The notes beneath the pieces are model-generated. The model was given only the letters and a program-made list of their open reading frames with translations. It ran no database searches and had not been told where the DNA came from. This document shows positions 1-6,530 of a stretch of 7,993 nt of DNA, piece by piece; the stretch's first letter is position 1, and every line of letters starts with the position of its first letter. Location of the stretch: assembly GCA_031258035.1 (NCBI GenBank), contig JAIRNL010000125.1, positions 1 through 7,993 of the forward strand, given 5' to 3'. A program made the position numbers and the translations under genes. This DNA is from Azoarcus sp. GTDB taxonomy: Bacteria; Pseudomonadota; Gammaproteobacteria; Burkholderiales; Rhodocyclaceae.

Positions 1-90
1 GAAATCGCCCGCATGCTGGGCGGCGTGGAGATCACCGATACCACGCGGCGTCATGCGGCGGAGATGCTGGCGTCGCCCGGAAGTATGTGA
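1..90 (+). CDS. recN: DNA repair protein RecN, C-terminal end (partial)
   Basis: The window opens in frame inside a gene; the last 29 codons end at TGA 88-90. The translated tail reads EIARMLGGVEITDTTRRHAA and then EMLASPGSM. The ARMLGG..IT.TT..HA.EML pattern is the conserved C-terminus of RecN, the SMC-like ATPase that acts in recombinational repair of double-strand breaks. Only the end of the C-terminal ATPase lobe is visible, so Walker motifs cannot be checked. A strong hairpin follows the stop directly. The next gene, fur, converges on it from the other strand. recN near fur and bamE is a familiar proteobacterial arrangement, which supports the call. The fragment is short, but the motif is specific. 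Confidence 0.85.
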   Translation, partial: EIARMLGGVEITDTTRRHAAEMLASPGSM

Positions 91-114
91 ATGGCCGCCG
101 CCGATGGCGGCCAT
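91..114 (+). terminator. Hairpin directly after recN, terminator-like but without a U tract
   Basis: ATGGCCGCC (91-99) pairs perfectly with GGCGGCCAT (106-114) around a 6-nt loop, giving a 9-bp stem that starts at the base after the recN stop. No T run follows on the plus strand. It is either a 3'-end stabilising structure or a terminator of the U-poor kind. The rest of the recN/fur gap (115-271) shows no gene or motif I can support. Confidence 0.5.
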
Positions 115-271
115 GCCAGGCTGTTGGGCAGGCGAGTCCCCGAAACGCCGCCCTCCCTGAAGACGCCGGCAAGGTTCCGAAGGAAGTCGTCGGCGACCTG
201 GGCTTCACGGCGTCGATCCCGGCAGTTCCGGGGGGATCATCCAACGATGGGCGGGGATGCCGATCCGGTGG

Positions 272-706
272 CTACTCGCGGTTGCGGTGCGGGCACTTTT
301 CCCGCAGACAGTCGGCGTAAAGGTAGAGCGCGTGATCCTTGATCGCAAAACCACGTTCCTTGGCGATGGCTTTCTGGCGGCGCTCGATTTCGGCGTCGAA
401 AAACTCCTCGACCCGGCCGCATTGCAGGCAGACCAGATGATCGTGATGCTCGCCCTTGTTGAGTTCAAAGACCGCCTTGCCGGTCTCGAAATAGTGGCGT
501 TCCAGTAATCCCGCCTGCTCGAACTGTGTCAACACGCGATAAACGGTCGCCAGGCCGATATCCATGTCATCTCCCATCAACTGGCGGTAAACGTCCTCGG
601 CAGTGAGGTGCTGCTGTCCCGTGTTCTGGAACAGTTCGAGGATCTTGAGCCGGGGATGGGTTGCTTTGAGACCGATGTTCTTGAGGCTGCGGAAATTGTC
701 TGGCAT
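272..706 (-). CDS. fur: Ferric uptake regulator Fur
   Basis: This 144-aa protein is the Fe(II)-dependent DNA-binding repressor of iron acquisition genes, a cytoplasmic dimer. The N-terminal winged helix (about residues 1-80) includes THPRLKILELF and the recognition helix region GLATVYRVLTQFEQAGLL. The C-terminal half is the metal-binding dimerisation domain. Metal ligands fall at the same numbers as in E. coli Fur: His33, Glu81, His88 and His90 for one site; His87, Asp89, Glu108 and His125 for the other. The structural-zinc cysteines are also present (C93-x-x-C96, then C133 and C138). The stop is TAG at 274-272. The start at 706 gives the standard MPDNFRSLKNIGLKATHPRL beginning. No clear Shine-Dalgarno precedes it; a palindrome lies 13 nt upstream. 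It is divergent from bamE, a widespread proteobacterial pairing. I saw no recognisable Fur box, so autoregulation is not supported by this sequence. Confidence 0.96.
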   Translation of the reverse strand: MPDNFRSLKNIGLKATHPRLKILELFQNTGQQHLTAEDVYRQLMGDDMDIGLATVYRVLTQFEQAGLLERHYFETGKAVFELNKGEHHDHLVCLQCGRVEEFFDAEIERRQKAIAKERGFAIKDHALYLYADCLREKCPHRNRE

Positions 707-719
707 GGGTCGAACCGTG

Positions 720-735
720 GCCTGTCTGGACAGGC
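720..735. promoter_or_regulatory. Perfect 16-bp palindrome between fur and bamE (candidate operator or leader hairpin)
   Basis: GCCTGTC (720-726) and GACAGGC (729-735) are perfect inverted repeats around TG. The site lies 13 nt upstream of the fur start codon. It is centred about 43 bp upstream of the start site expected from the bamE extended -10 (about 771). It could bind a dimeric regulator, or fold in fur mRNA as a 5-bp stem with a 6-nt loop. It resembles CTGT-N4-ACAG and does not have the 8-bp spacing of a LexA box. Confidence 0.45.
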
Positions 736-755
736 AGTGCTGAATTTGCCCGCTA

Positions 756-764
756 TGTTATATT
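756..764 (+). promoter_or_regulatory. Extended -10 promoter element for bamE
   Basis: TGTTATATT matches the extended -10 form TGnTATAAT with one mismatch. No acceptable -35 hexamer lies 16-18 bp upstream, which is typical of extended -10 promoters. The predicted start is near 771, giving a leader of about 64 nt before bamE. On the opposite strand the overlapping TATAAC (762-757) could be the fur -10, making this a back-to-back divergent promoter. Confidence 0.45.
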
Positions 765-834
765 CTTCCGCCTCTACTGAGAACCGGCGCACCCAAAAAA
801 GTGCGTGTTTATCCAGGACGAAAGGTTCTTCCTC

Positions 835-1227
835 ATGCGATTCCCGCTCATTTCCGTATCCGCTTTCGCGGTGGCCGTGGCTTTCACGCTCCCGGCCTGC
901 TCTTTTTTCGCCCCTTACCGCATCGACGTCCGGCAGGGCAACTACATCGACGAGAGCATGCTGGCTCAGCTCAAACCCGGCATGACGCGCGAACAGGTGC
1001 GCTTCGTGCTCGGCTCGCCGCTGGTGGCGGACGTGTTCCGCTCCAACCGCTGGGACTACGTCTATCGTTTCAAGCCCGGCCATGGCGATGTGCGACAGCG
1101 CGCGATCTCGGTTTTTTTCGTCAATGACCAGTTCGACCGCGTCGAGGGCGATGCCGCGCTCGTCGAGAATGCGCAGCCGGCGGAGACGCGGACGCGGGTC
1201 ATCGAAGTGCCCCGACCGAAAGATTGA
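835..1227 (+). CDS. bamE: Outer membrane protein assembly factor BamE (SmpA/OmlA lipoprotein)
   Basis: This 130-aa lipoprotein belongs to the BAM complex, which folds beta-barrel proteins into the outer membrane; BamE stabilises BamD-BamA contacts. I chose ATG 835 because it yields a clean lipoprotein signal: positive MRFP, a hydrophobic stretch, and lipobox LPAC with the modified cysteine at residue 22. A GTG at 805 would add ten residues before this signal. An AAAGG-like site lies at 820-824. The mature part carries the family pattern: YRIDVRQGNYI (about 28-38), QLKPGMTREQVRFVLGSPLV (45-64), then D.F..NRWDYVYRF and SVFFVNDQFDRVEG. It is divergent from fur, and dapB follows 38 bp downstream on the same strand. 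The C-terminal tail after residue 110 is charged and variable, as is usual in the family. Confidence 0.95.
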   Translation: MRFPLISVSAFAVAVAFTLPACSFFAPYRIDVRQGNYIDESMLAQLKPGMTREQVRFVLGSPLVADVFRSNRWDYVYRFKPGHGDVRQRAISVFFVNDQFDRVEGDAALVENAQPAETRTRVIEVPRPKD

Positions 1228-1265
1228 ACGCGCGGCCCAGGCCGAACTTCACGGGAGTTTGATTC

Positions 1266-2072
1266 ATGACCCAGATTCGGGTGGCGATCGCCGGCGCTTC
1301 CGGCCGCATGGGCCGGGTGTTGATCGAGGCCGCGCTGAAAGAGGAAGGCGTCGCGCTGGCGGCGGCCTTCGATCGTCCGGATTCGCCCTTCATCGGGCGC
1401 GATGCCGGAGAGTTCTCGGGCGCAGCCAGCGGCGTCGCGCTCGGCGGCGATGCCGCCGCCGCCATTGCCGCTGCCGATTGCCTGATCGACTTTACCCGCC
1501 CCGAAGGCACGCTCGCGCACCTCGCGCATGCCGTGCGCCTGGGCAGGTCCGTGGTGATCGGCACCACCGGGTTCGATGCCGCGGGCAAGGCCGCCATCGC
1601 CGAAGCCGCCCGCAGCGTCCCCGTTGTCTTCGCGCCCAACATGGCGGTGGGCGTGAATGCCGTCTTCCGCCTGCTCGAAGTGGCGGCGGGGATTCTCGCC
1701 GAAGGCTACGACATCGAAGTGATCGAAGCCCACCACCGCTTCAAGGTCGATGCGCCTTCCGGCACCGCGCTGCGCATGGGCGAAGTCGTTGCGCGCGCGC
1801 TGGGCCGCGATCTCTCCGAATGCGCGATATATGGCCGCGAAGGCGTCACCGGCGAGCGCAAGGCCGAGACCATCGGCTTTTCCACCATTCGCGGTGGCGA
1901 CGTGGTGGGCGAGCATACCGTGCTGTTCGCGGGCATCGGCGAGCGCATCGAGATCACCCACAAATCGGGCGGCCGCATGCCTTATGCGCTTGGCTCGCTC
2001 AGGGCGGCGCGTTTTCTCGCCGGGCGGTCGCCGGGGCTGTTCGACATGCAGGACGTGCTGGGTCTGCGCTGA
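1266..2072 (+). CDS. dapB: 4-hydroxy-tetrahydrodipicolinate reductase DapB
   Basis: DapB catalyses the NAD(P)H-dependent reduction of hydroxy-tetrahydrodipicolinate in the diaminopimelate/lysine pathway, feeding peptidoglycan and lysine synthesis in the cytosol. The 268-aa length is normal. The N-terminal Rossmann motif GASGRMG is at residues 10-16, GTTGF at 99-103 and APNMAVGVN at 123-131. The signature EAHHRFKVDAPSGTA spans 154-168, with catalytic His156/His157 and Lys160. The C-terminal GLFDMQDVLGL is typical. GGGAG at 1253-1257, 8 nt before the ATG, supports the start. The downstream GNAT gene begins 15 bp after the stop, so co-transcription is likely. One mild oddity is the HKSGGRMPYALGSLRAARFL segment, where many homologues have HKASSR and a less leucine/arginine-rich helix; no catalytic residue is affected. 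Confidence 0.96.
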   Translation: MTQIRVAIAGASGRMGRVLIEAALKEEGVALAAAFDRPDSPFIGRDAGEFSGAASGVALGGDAAAAIAAADCLIDFTRPEGTLAHLAHAVRLGRSVVIGTTGFDAAGKAAIAEAARSVPVVFAPNMAVGVNAVFRLLEVAAGILAEGYDIEVIEAHHRFKVDAPSGTALRMGEVVARALGRDLSECAIYGREGVTGERKAETIGFSTIRGGDVVGEHTVLFAGIGERIEITHKSGGRMPYALGSLRAARFLAGRSPGLFDMQDVLGLR

Positions 2073-2087
2073 AAACGCGGGATTGCC

Positions 2088-2591
2088 ATGGAAGAGACAG
2101 GCATGGACGACCCTTCCGCGCCGTTACGGATCGAACCGGCGGGCGCCGCCGATATTCCGGCCTTGATCGAACTCCTGGGCATCCTGTTTTCCATCGAGCA
2201 GGATTTCCGTCCCGATGCCGAAAAGCAGCGGCGCGGCCTCGAACTGTTGCTGCGAACCCCTGAAACCGCCTGCATCATGGTTACCCGGGCCGGTGCGGAG
2301 GTCATCGGCATGGCCAGTGCGCAGCTCGTCGTCTCCACAGCCAGCGGCGCGCTTTCCGCATGGGTGGAAGATGTCGTGTTTCGCCCCGCGTATCGCGCCC
2401 GGGGCCATGGCCGGGCGCTGCTGGAAGCCGTCGCCCGCTGGGCCGCCGCCCGTGGCGCGGTGCGCCTCCAGCTTCTGGCTGACGCCGACAACGCGCCGGC
2501 GCTGGCTTTCTACCGGCATCTGGCCTGGGAACCGACGCGGTTGTTCGGGTGGCGGAAGTTCCTGCGGCAGGGGGATGGAACCTCGCCCTGA
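2088..2591 (+). CDS. GNAT family N-acetyltransferase
   Basis: This 167-aa protein is a Gcn5-related acetyltransferase, which transfers the acetyl group of acetyl-CoA to an amine; the substrate cannot be told from sequence. The N-terminal part (about 13-60) has LRIEPAGAADIPALIELL followed by LFSIEQDFRPDAEKQRRGLE, a pattern I associate with one GNAT subgroup. The central strand VEDVVFRP (93-100) leads into the acetyl-CoA pyrophosphate loop R103-A-R-G-H-G108 and helix GRALLEAV. Motif B follows as LLADADNAPALAFYRHLAWE (129-148). Start 2088 has GCGGGA at 2077-2082; ATG 2103 (residue 6) is a possible alternative with GA-rich sequence before it. It lies 15 bp after dapB and probably shares its transcript. 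In many relatives carA follows dapB, so this gene marks a local rearrangement. Confidence 0.9.
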   Translation: MEETGMDDPSAPLRIEPAGAADIPALIELLGILFSIEQDFRPDAEKQRRGLELLLRTPETACIMVTRAGAEVIGMASAQLVVSTASGALSAWVEDVVFRPAYRARGHGRALLEAVARWAAARGAVRLQLLADADNAPALAFYRHLAWEPTRLFGWRKFLRQGDGTSP

Positions 2592-2655
2592 CGAATCGGC
2601 GCAACCGCCTTGGGCTTCGGGCGGAAAATGCGCTGGAATGCGGCGGCGCTTCGGG

Positions 2656-2661
2656 TATCCT
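2656..2661 (+). promoter_or_regulatory. Possible -10 element upstream of folP
   Basis: TATCCT matches TATAAT at 4 of 6 bases; a poor -35 candidate CTGGAA (2633-2638, 3 of 6 matches) lies 17 bp upstream. It sits in the 106-bp GNAT/folP gap, the only sizeable break in this stretch of plus-strand genes, so a separate folP-glmM promoter is plausible. The support is weak. Confidence 0.28.
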
Positions 2662-2697
2662 GCCGCCCTCATGAACACGAACACGCGGAGGCTTCCC

Positions 2698-3528
2698 ATG
2701 ACCCGATTCGCCTGTGGCCGGTTCGGCCTCGATCTTTCCGCGCCCCGGATCATGGCGATCATCAACCTGACCGACGATTCCTTTTCCGGCGACGGCCTGC
2801 GCGGCAACATCGCGGCTGCCCTGCGGCAGGCGGAACGGGCGCTGGAAGAAGGCGCGGATTTGCTCGACCTCGGCGCGGAATCGACGCGGCCCGGCAGCGA
2901 TCCCGTGCCCGAGGCGCGGGAGATTGCCCGCATCGTGTCGGCGGTCGAAGCCCTTTGCCGACTGAACGTGCCCCTGTCGGTCGATACATGCAAGCCGGCG
3001 GTGATGCGGGCGGCGCTGGCTGCGGGCGCGGACATGATCAACGATATCGCCGGGTTCGGCGCGCCCGGCGCGGTGGAGGCAGTGGCCGGGAGTCGTTGCG
3101 GCCTGTGCGTGATGCACATGCAAGGCGAGCCGCGCACCATGCAGCACGAACCGCATTACACCGACGTCGTCGCCGACGTGGCGGATTATCTCGCCGGGCG
3201 GCTGCGGGCGCTCGCGGCGGCGGGCGTGGCGCGCGAACGCATCGTGCTCGATCCCGGTTTCGGCTTCGGCAAGAGCGTCGGCCACAACTACAGCCTGCTC
3301 AAGCATTTCGCCCGATTCGCGGTCGACGGCCTGCCGGTGCTGGCTGGCTTGTCGCGCAAGTCGATGCTGGGAGCGGTCACGGGAAAAGCCGTGCATGAGC
3401 GTCTCATCGCCAGCGTGACCGGCGCGGCGCTCGCCGTCGAGCGCGGCGCGCGCATCGTCAGGGTGCACGACGTGGCCGCCACCCGCGAGGCCCTGCAAAT
3501 CTGGCTGGCATGCGCCGAGGCGGCCTGA
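2698..3528 (+). CDS. folP: Dihydropteroate synthase FolP
   Basis: FolP condenses dihydropterin pyrophosphate with p-aminobenzoate to give dihydropteroate in folate synthesis; it is the sulfonamide target. The 276-aa TIM barrel has all main motifs: loop 1 INLTDDSFSGDG (22-33) with metal ligand Asn23; DLGAESTRPGS (57-67); VDTCKP with Asp96; INDI with Asn115; DPGFGFGK (185-192) with Asp185; LSRK with Lys221; RVHDV with Arg255 and His257. These numbers coincide with E. coli FolP. I chose ATG 2698 because GGAGG at 2687-2691 sits 6 nt before it and the protein then starts like relatives; ATG 2671, in frame, would add nine residues but has no ribosome site. Loop 1 has Asp at position 26 where proline is usual. 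glmM follows 44 bp downstream. ftsH, the usual upstream neighbour, is absent. Confidence 0.96.
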   Translation: MTRFACGRFGLDLSAPRIMAIINLTDDSFSGDGLRGNIAAALRQAERALEEGADLLDLGAESTRPGSDPVPEAREIARIVSAVEALCRLNVPLSVDTCKPAVMRAALAAGADMINDIAGFGAPGAVEAVAGSRCGLCVMHMQGEPRTMQHEPHYTDVVADVADYLAGRLRALAAAGVARERIVLDPGFGFGKSVGHNYSLLKHFARFAVDGLPVLAGLSRKSMLGAVTGKAVHERLIASVTGAALAVERGARIVRVHDVAATREALQIWLACAEAA

Positions 3529-3540
3529 ACGGGCGGCCGG

Positions 3541-3568
3541 CGGAAAACAGAAAACGGAAAACAGAAAC
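3541..3568 (+). repeat. Tandem duplication of a 14-bp A-rich unit between folP and glmM
   Basis: Two adjacent 14-bp units, CGGAAAACAGAAAA (3541-3554) and CGGAAAACAGAAAC (3555-3568), differ only in the last base. They fill most of the folP/glmM gap, just upstream of the glmM start at 3573. Each unit holds a GGAAAA that could be a weak ribosome-binding or A-rich translation-enhancing element. Confidence 0.75.
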
Positions 3569-3572
3569 GACG

Positions 3573-4928
3573 ATGGGAACACGCAAATATTTCGGCACCG
3601 ACGGCGTGCGCGGACGGGTTGGCGAGGCGCCGATCACGCCGGACTTCGTGATGCGTCTCGGCCACGCCGCCGGGGTGTCGCTGGTGGCGCGGCACGAACT
3701 GCCGGCGGGCGAACGCCCGGCGGTGCTGATCGGCAAGGACACCCGCATTTCCGGTTACATGCTGGAAGCGGCGCTCGAAGCCGGCTTTTCCGCCGCCGGG
3801 GTCGACGTCATGCTCGCCGGGCCGATTCCCACGCCGGCGGTCGCCTACCTCACGCGCGCCTTGCGCTTGCAGGCCGGTGTCGTGATCTCGGCCTCGCACA
3901 ACCCCTATGACGATAACGGGATCAAATTCTTTTCCGCGCGCGGCGTGAAGCTGCCCGACGCGGTGGAAGCCGAAATCGAAGCCAGCGTCGACCGGCCCAT
4001 GAGCTGTGTCGAACCCGCGCGCCTCGGACGGGCGCGGCGCATCGACGATGCCGCCGGGCGCTACATCGAGTTCTGCAAGAGCGCCTTTCCGGCGGAACTC
4101 GACCTGCGCGGCCTGAAAATCGCCGTGGATTGCGCCCACGGCGCGGCCTACCACATCGCGCCCAAGGTGTTCCACGAACTGGGCGCGGAAGTGATCGTGG
4201 CGGGCGCGAGTCCCGACGGTTTCAACATCAACGACGGCGTGGGCGCGACGAGGCCGGCATTCCTGAGCCAGACCGTGTTGGCGCAGGGCGCCGATCTCGG
4301 CGTCGCCCTCGATGGCGACGCGGACCGCCTCATCATGGTCGACCGCCATGGCGGCATCTACGACGGCGACAAACTGCTCTACGTGATCGCCGCCGCGCGC
4401 AAGCGCCGGGGGCAGGGCGGCGGCGTCGTCGGCACGCTGATGAGCAACCTCGGTTTCGAGCACGCCATCGTCCGGCTCGGGCTGCCTTTCGCGCGCGCCA
4501 GGGTGGGCGACCGTTACGTACTCGAACTGATGCACGAAAAAGGCTGGCGCCTCGGCGGCGAGAATTCGGGGCACATCATCTGCCTCGATTGCCACAGCAC
4601 CGGCGATGGCATCATCTCGGCCCTGCAAGTGCTGGCTGCCTTGCGCGAGCGCGGGCGGACGCTGTCTGAAGCCTGCGCCGATCTCGTTTTCTATCCGCAA
4701 AGGCTGGTCAATGTGCGCCTGCCCGCCGACTTCGACTGGCAGGCCGATGCGGGTATCACCGCGGCCCGCATGGCCGCCGAAAGGGATCTGGGCGACAGCG
4801 GGCGCGTGCTGCTGCGCCCCTCGGGCACCGAACCATTGCTGCGGGTGATGGTCGAGGGCCGGGACGAGGCGCTTGTCGAACGCCTGGCTCGGGAGATCGC
4901 GGGCGCGGTGGAGAAGGCGGTGAGGTGA
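3573..4928 (+). CDS. glmM: Phosphoglucosamine mutase GlmM
   Basis: GlmM converts glucosamine-6-phosphate to glucosamine-1-phosphate, the step before UDP-GlcNAc for peptidoglycan and lipopolysaccharide. The 451-aa protein (E. coli 445) begins RKYFGTDGVRGRVGEAPITP (4-23), which fixes the start at 3573. The catalytic phosphoserine loop ISASHNP places the active serine at residue 108, followed by DDNGIKFFS. The metal-binding loop is DGDADR (247-252) with Asp247, Asp249 and Asp251; alanine replaces the glycine of E. coli DGDGDR without loss of a ligand. The sugar-binding GGENSGH is at 328-334 and the phosphate-binding RPSGTEP at 415-421. folP-glmM adjacency is conserved in proteobacteria and suggests one transcript. 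No strong Shine-Dalgarno is visible; the tandem A-rich repeat lies just upstream. The stop is 9 bp from the stop of the convergent minus-strand gene, and I saw no terminator between them. Confidence 0.97.
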   Translation: MGTRKYFGTDGVRGRVGEAPITPDFVMRLGHAAGVSLVARHELPAGERPAVLIGKDTRISGYMLEAALEAGFSAAGVDVMLAGPIPTPAVAYLTRALRLQAGVVISASHNPYDDNGIKFFSARGVKLPDAVEAEIEASVDRPMSCVEPARLGRARRIDDAAGRYIEFCKSAFPAELDLRGLKIAVDCAHGAAYHIAPKVFHELGAEVIVAGASPDGFNINDGVGATRPAFLSQTVLAQGADLGVALDGDADRLIMVDRHGGIYDGDKLLYVIAAARKRRGQGGGVVGTLMSNLGFEHAIVRLGLPFARARVGDRYVLELMHEKGWRLGGENSGHIICLDCHSTGDGIISALQVLAALRERGRTLSEACADLVFYPQRLVNVRLPADFDWQADAGITAARMAAERDLGDSGRVLLRPSGTEPLLRVMVEGRDEALVERLAREIAGAVEKAVR

Positions 4929-4937
4929 GGGCGGCGG

Positions 4938-6452
4938 CTACAGCGGCGTCCCGTTCCCGCGCGCGCGGTTTTCCGCCCTGGTTGGCGCGGCGGCGGGTTT
5001 TCCCAGAAAGCGCGTCATGGCCGGCAGCGGATCTCCCACGGGCTTGCCGTCGTGGTAGAGCAGCACGATAGCCAGCGGGCCGCCATCGAGCGAGCGTTGC
5101 GCGATGTCGTCCGGGCTGACGGTGAAGCGCCCCAGCATGCGTGACGTGGGCCAGTCGATGTCGCCATGAGCCAGGTAGACGAGCTTGGAGCAGAACATCC
5201 GCTCGGTGGTCTCGGCGTTGAAGTTGAAATCGTAATCCTTGCCGATCTGGCGCAGGGTTTGCAGGATCGCCGCCGCGCGGGCTTCCTGGGGCGTTTCGGT
5301 GCGGCGCAGCACAGCCAGATCGTCGATGTTCAGGAAATGAGCCAGGGTGTTGAGTTCCACGCCGCTGCGCAGCGCCTCGGCGACGCCGCGTCCGGCGCGG
5401 ATGGCGTCGTGGTGGGGGCGCACGACCGGATGCAGCCAGATGCCCAGTTCGGTCAGTTCCGCTTCCGTGCCGACCCAGATGGCGGCATGGCCCCAGTGGC
5501 CGGGAATGAAAGTATCGGTGAGCCGGAACGGTGTTTTTTCCAGCAGGATATCGCCCGCCCGGAGTTCGCCGTGCACATGCCGCTCGATCCTGGGCTTGCC
5601 GTACAGCCTGCCGCGTCGGGTTTCCACGAGGCCCAGCGTATTACCGAACAGCAGACTGGAAAAATGGCTGCCTTCGTTCTTCAGGTTGACGAGCGTATCC
5701 AGGGTGTAATCGCCGAAAACCTCGAAAATGCGGCCCAGCACATAAAAAGGCCGGCGCTTGCGCACGAAATGGAACGACGGGCTTTGCGCGATGGACTGGA
5801 AGAGGTAATCGTAGCCCTCGAAGTCGACCCCGGCCTTTCCGTGCTGGAGATACCAGTCGATCGCCAGCCGCACCCGACGGCGGATTTCCGGCGAATCGAA
5901 AATACGGTCGGCCTTCTGCAACTCGTTGGCGTTCAGGGCGAATCCCTGGTCTGGCTTGTTGATGTGCTGGCGAAGCCCGGCGTCGTCACGGTACAACGTG
6001 ATGGCGGACAGGTAATTGTCATAGAGCGTCAGCGCGGCGGAAAGCGAAATCAGCACGCCGACGCGCTGGATGTCACCTTCCTCGGGGCGGGCGTCCGGCG
6101 GCGTCGCGGCCCAGCATTCGTGCGCCAATGCCGCCTCGAACAAGCGGGCCCGCTGTTCGAGAAGGGCGACGGCGCCTTCATTGATCCGTTGCAGATCCTG
6201 CCCGCGCAGGGGGCCGCGTTTCTTCTTGGCCTCCAGCTCGTAATAAAGCCGGATCGCCGTCGCCCGCATGGAAAGCGCCTCTTCCGAGAGCTGGAGGTAA
6301 TCCCGCAATTCGCGTTCCATGTCCGCGCGGGCGGGGAATGTCAATGTTTTGTCGCATCGGCGCTGCGGCACGTCGGGAAGCGATTCGGCATGGGCGGGGA
6401 GGGCAAAAAAGAACGCGCTCAACACCAGCGGGCAGAAAAAGAAGCGGTTCAT
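4938..6452 (-). CDS. Secreted YiiX/YebB-like (permuted NlpC/P60) cysteine hydrolase-family protein
   Basis: The 504-aa protein begins with a signal peptide (MNRFFFCPLVLSAFFFALPA, cleavage probably after AHA at 22), so it is exported to the periplasm or beyond. Residues 25-290 are mostly charged, helical-looking sequence that I do not recognise, with Cys33 and Cys113 as a possible disulfide. The C-terminal domain (about 296-465) fits the circularly permuted papain-like fold of YiiX/YebB and LRAT relatives: RAGDILLE at 298-305, GHWGHAAIWVG with candidate catalytic His322, and, after a DYDFNF segment, MFCSKLVYLA with candidate nucleophile Cys421. Family members act on amide or ester bonds in envelope or lipid substrates; the substrate here is unknown. 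I chose ATG 6452 because it starts the signal peptide; ATG 6482 is an in-frame alternative. No good ribosome site is visible. It lies 76 bp after the adenosyltransferase gene, with a likely terminator between. Confidence 0.85.
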   Translation of the reverse strand: MNRFFFCPLVLSAFFFALPAHAESLPDVPQRRCDKTLTFPARADMERELRDYLQLSEEALSMRATAIRLYYELEAKKKRGPLRGQDLQRINEGAVALLEQRARLFEAALAHECWAATPPDARPEEGDIQRVGVLISLSAALTLYDNYLSAITLYRDDAGLRQHINKPDQGFALNANELQKADRIFDSPEIRRRVRLAIDWYLQHGKAGVDFEGYDYLFQSIAQSPSFHFVRKRRPFYVLGRIFEVFGDYTLDTLVNLKNEGSHFSSLLFGNTLGLVETRRGRLYGKPRIERHVHGELRAGDILLEKTPFRLTDTFIPGHWGHAAIWVGTEAELTELGIWLHPVVRPHHDAIRAGRGVAEALRSGVELNTLAHFLNIDDLAVLRRTETPQEARAAAILQTLRQIGKDYDFNFNAETTERMFCSKLVYLAHGDIDWPTSRMLGRFTVSPDDIAQRSLDGGPLAIVLLYHDGKPVGDPLPAMTRFLGKPAAAPTRAENRARGNGTPL

Positions 6453-6503
6453 GGCGGTCGGGAGCAAAGGCAACCGCGCCATTTTGCCGCAAGGACGGCG
6501 GGG

Positions 6504-6530
6504 GAGAAAAGCCAGGCGGGGCGTTTTCTC
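6504..6530 (-). terminator. Bulged hairpin overlapping the adenosyltransferase stop, likely intrinsic terminator
   Basis: On the minus strand GAGAAAA, a bulged C and GCC pair with GGC and TTTTCTC around the loop CCGCCT: ten base pairs with one bulge. The A-rich 5' arm begins within the stop codon, and the U-rich 3' arm (TTTTCT) supplies a short U tract. It is nearly symmetrical, so it could also act on plus-strand transcripts. It would reduce read-through into the YiiX-like gene. Confidence 0.5.

Noticed and set aside
115..271. Possible small gene between recN and fur on the plus strand
   Set aside because: Overlapping frames are open only because of high GC; none has a ribosome site or recognisable protein features.
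720..735. LexA (SOS) box near fur
   Set aside because: The half-sites CTGT and ACAG are separated by 4 bp, whereas LexA sites need 8 bp.
1062..1961. 299-codon minus-strand frame opposite bamE and dapB
   Set aside because: It covers well-supported genes and shows no family motif.
3288..4700. 470-codon open frame on the minus strand opposite folP and glmM
   Set aside because: It runs across two unmistakable genes on the plus strand and has an Ala/Arg/His-rich composition typical of a shadow frame.
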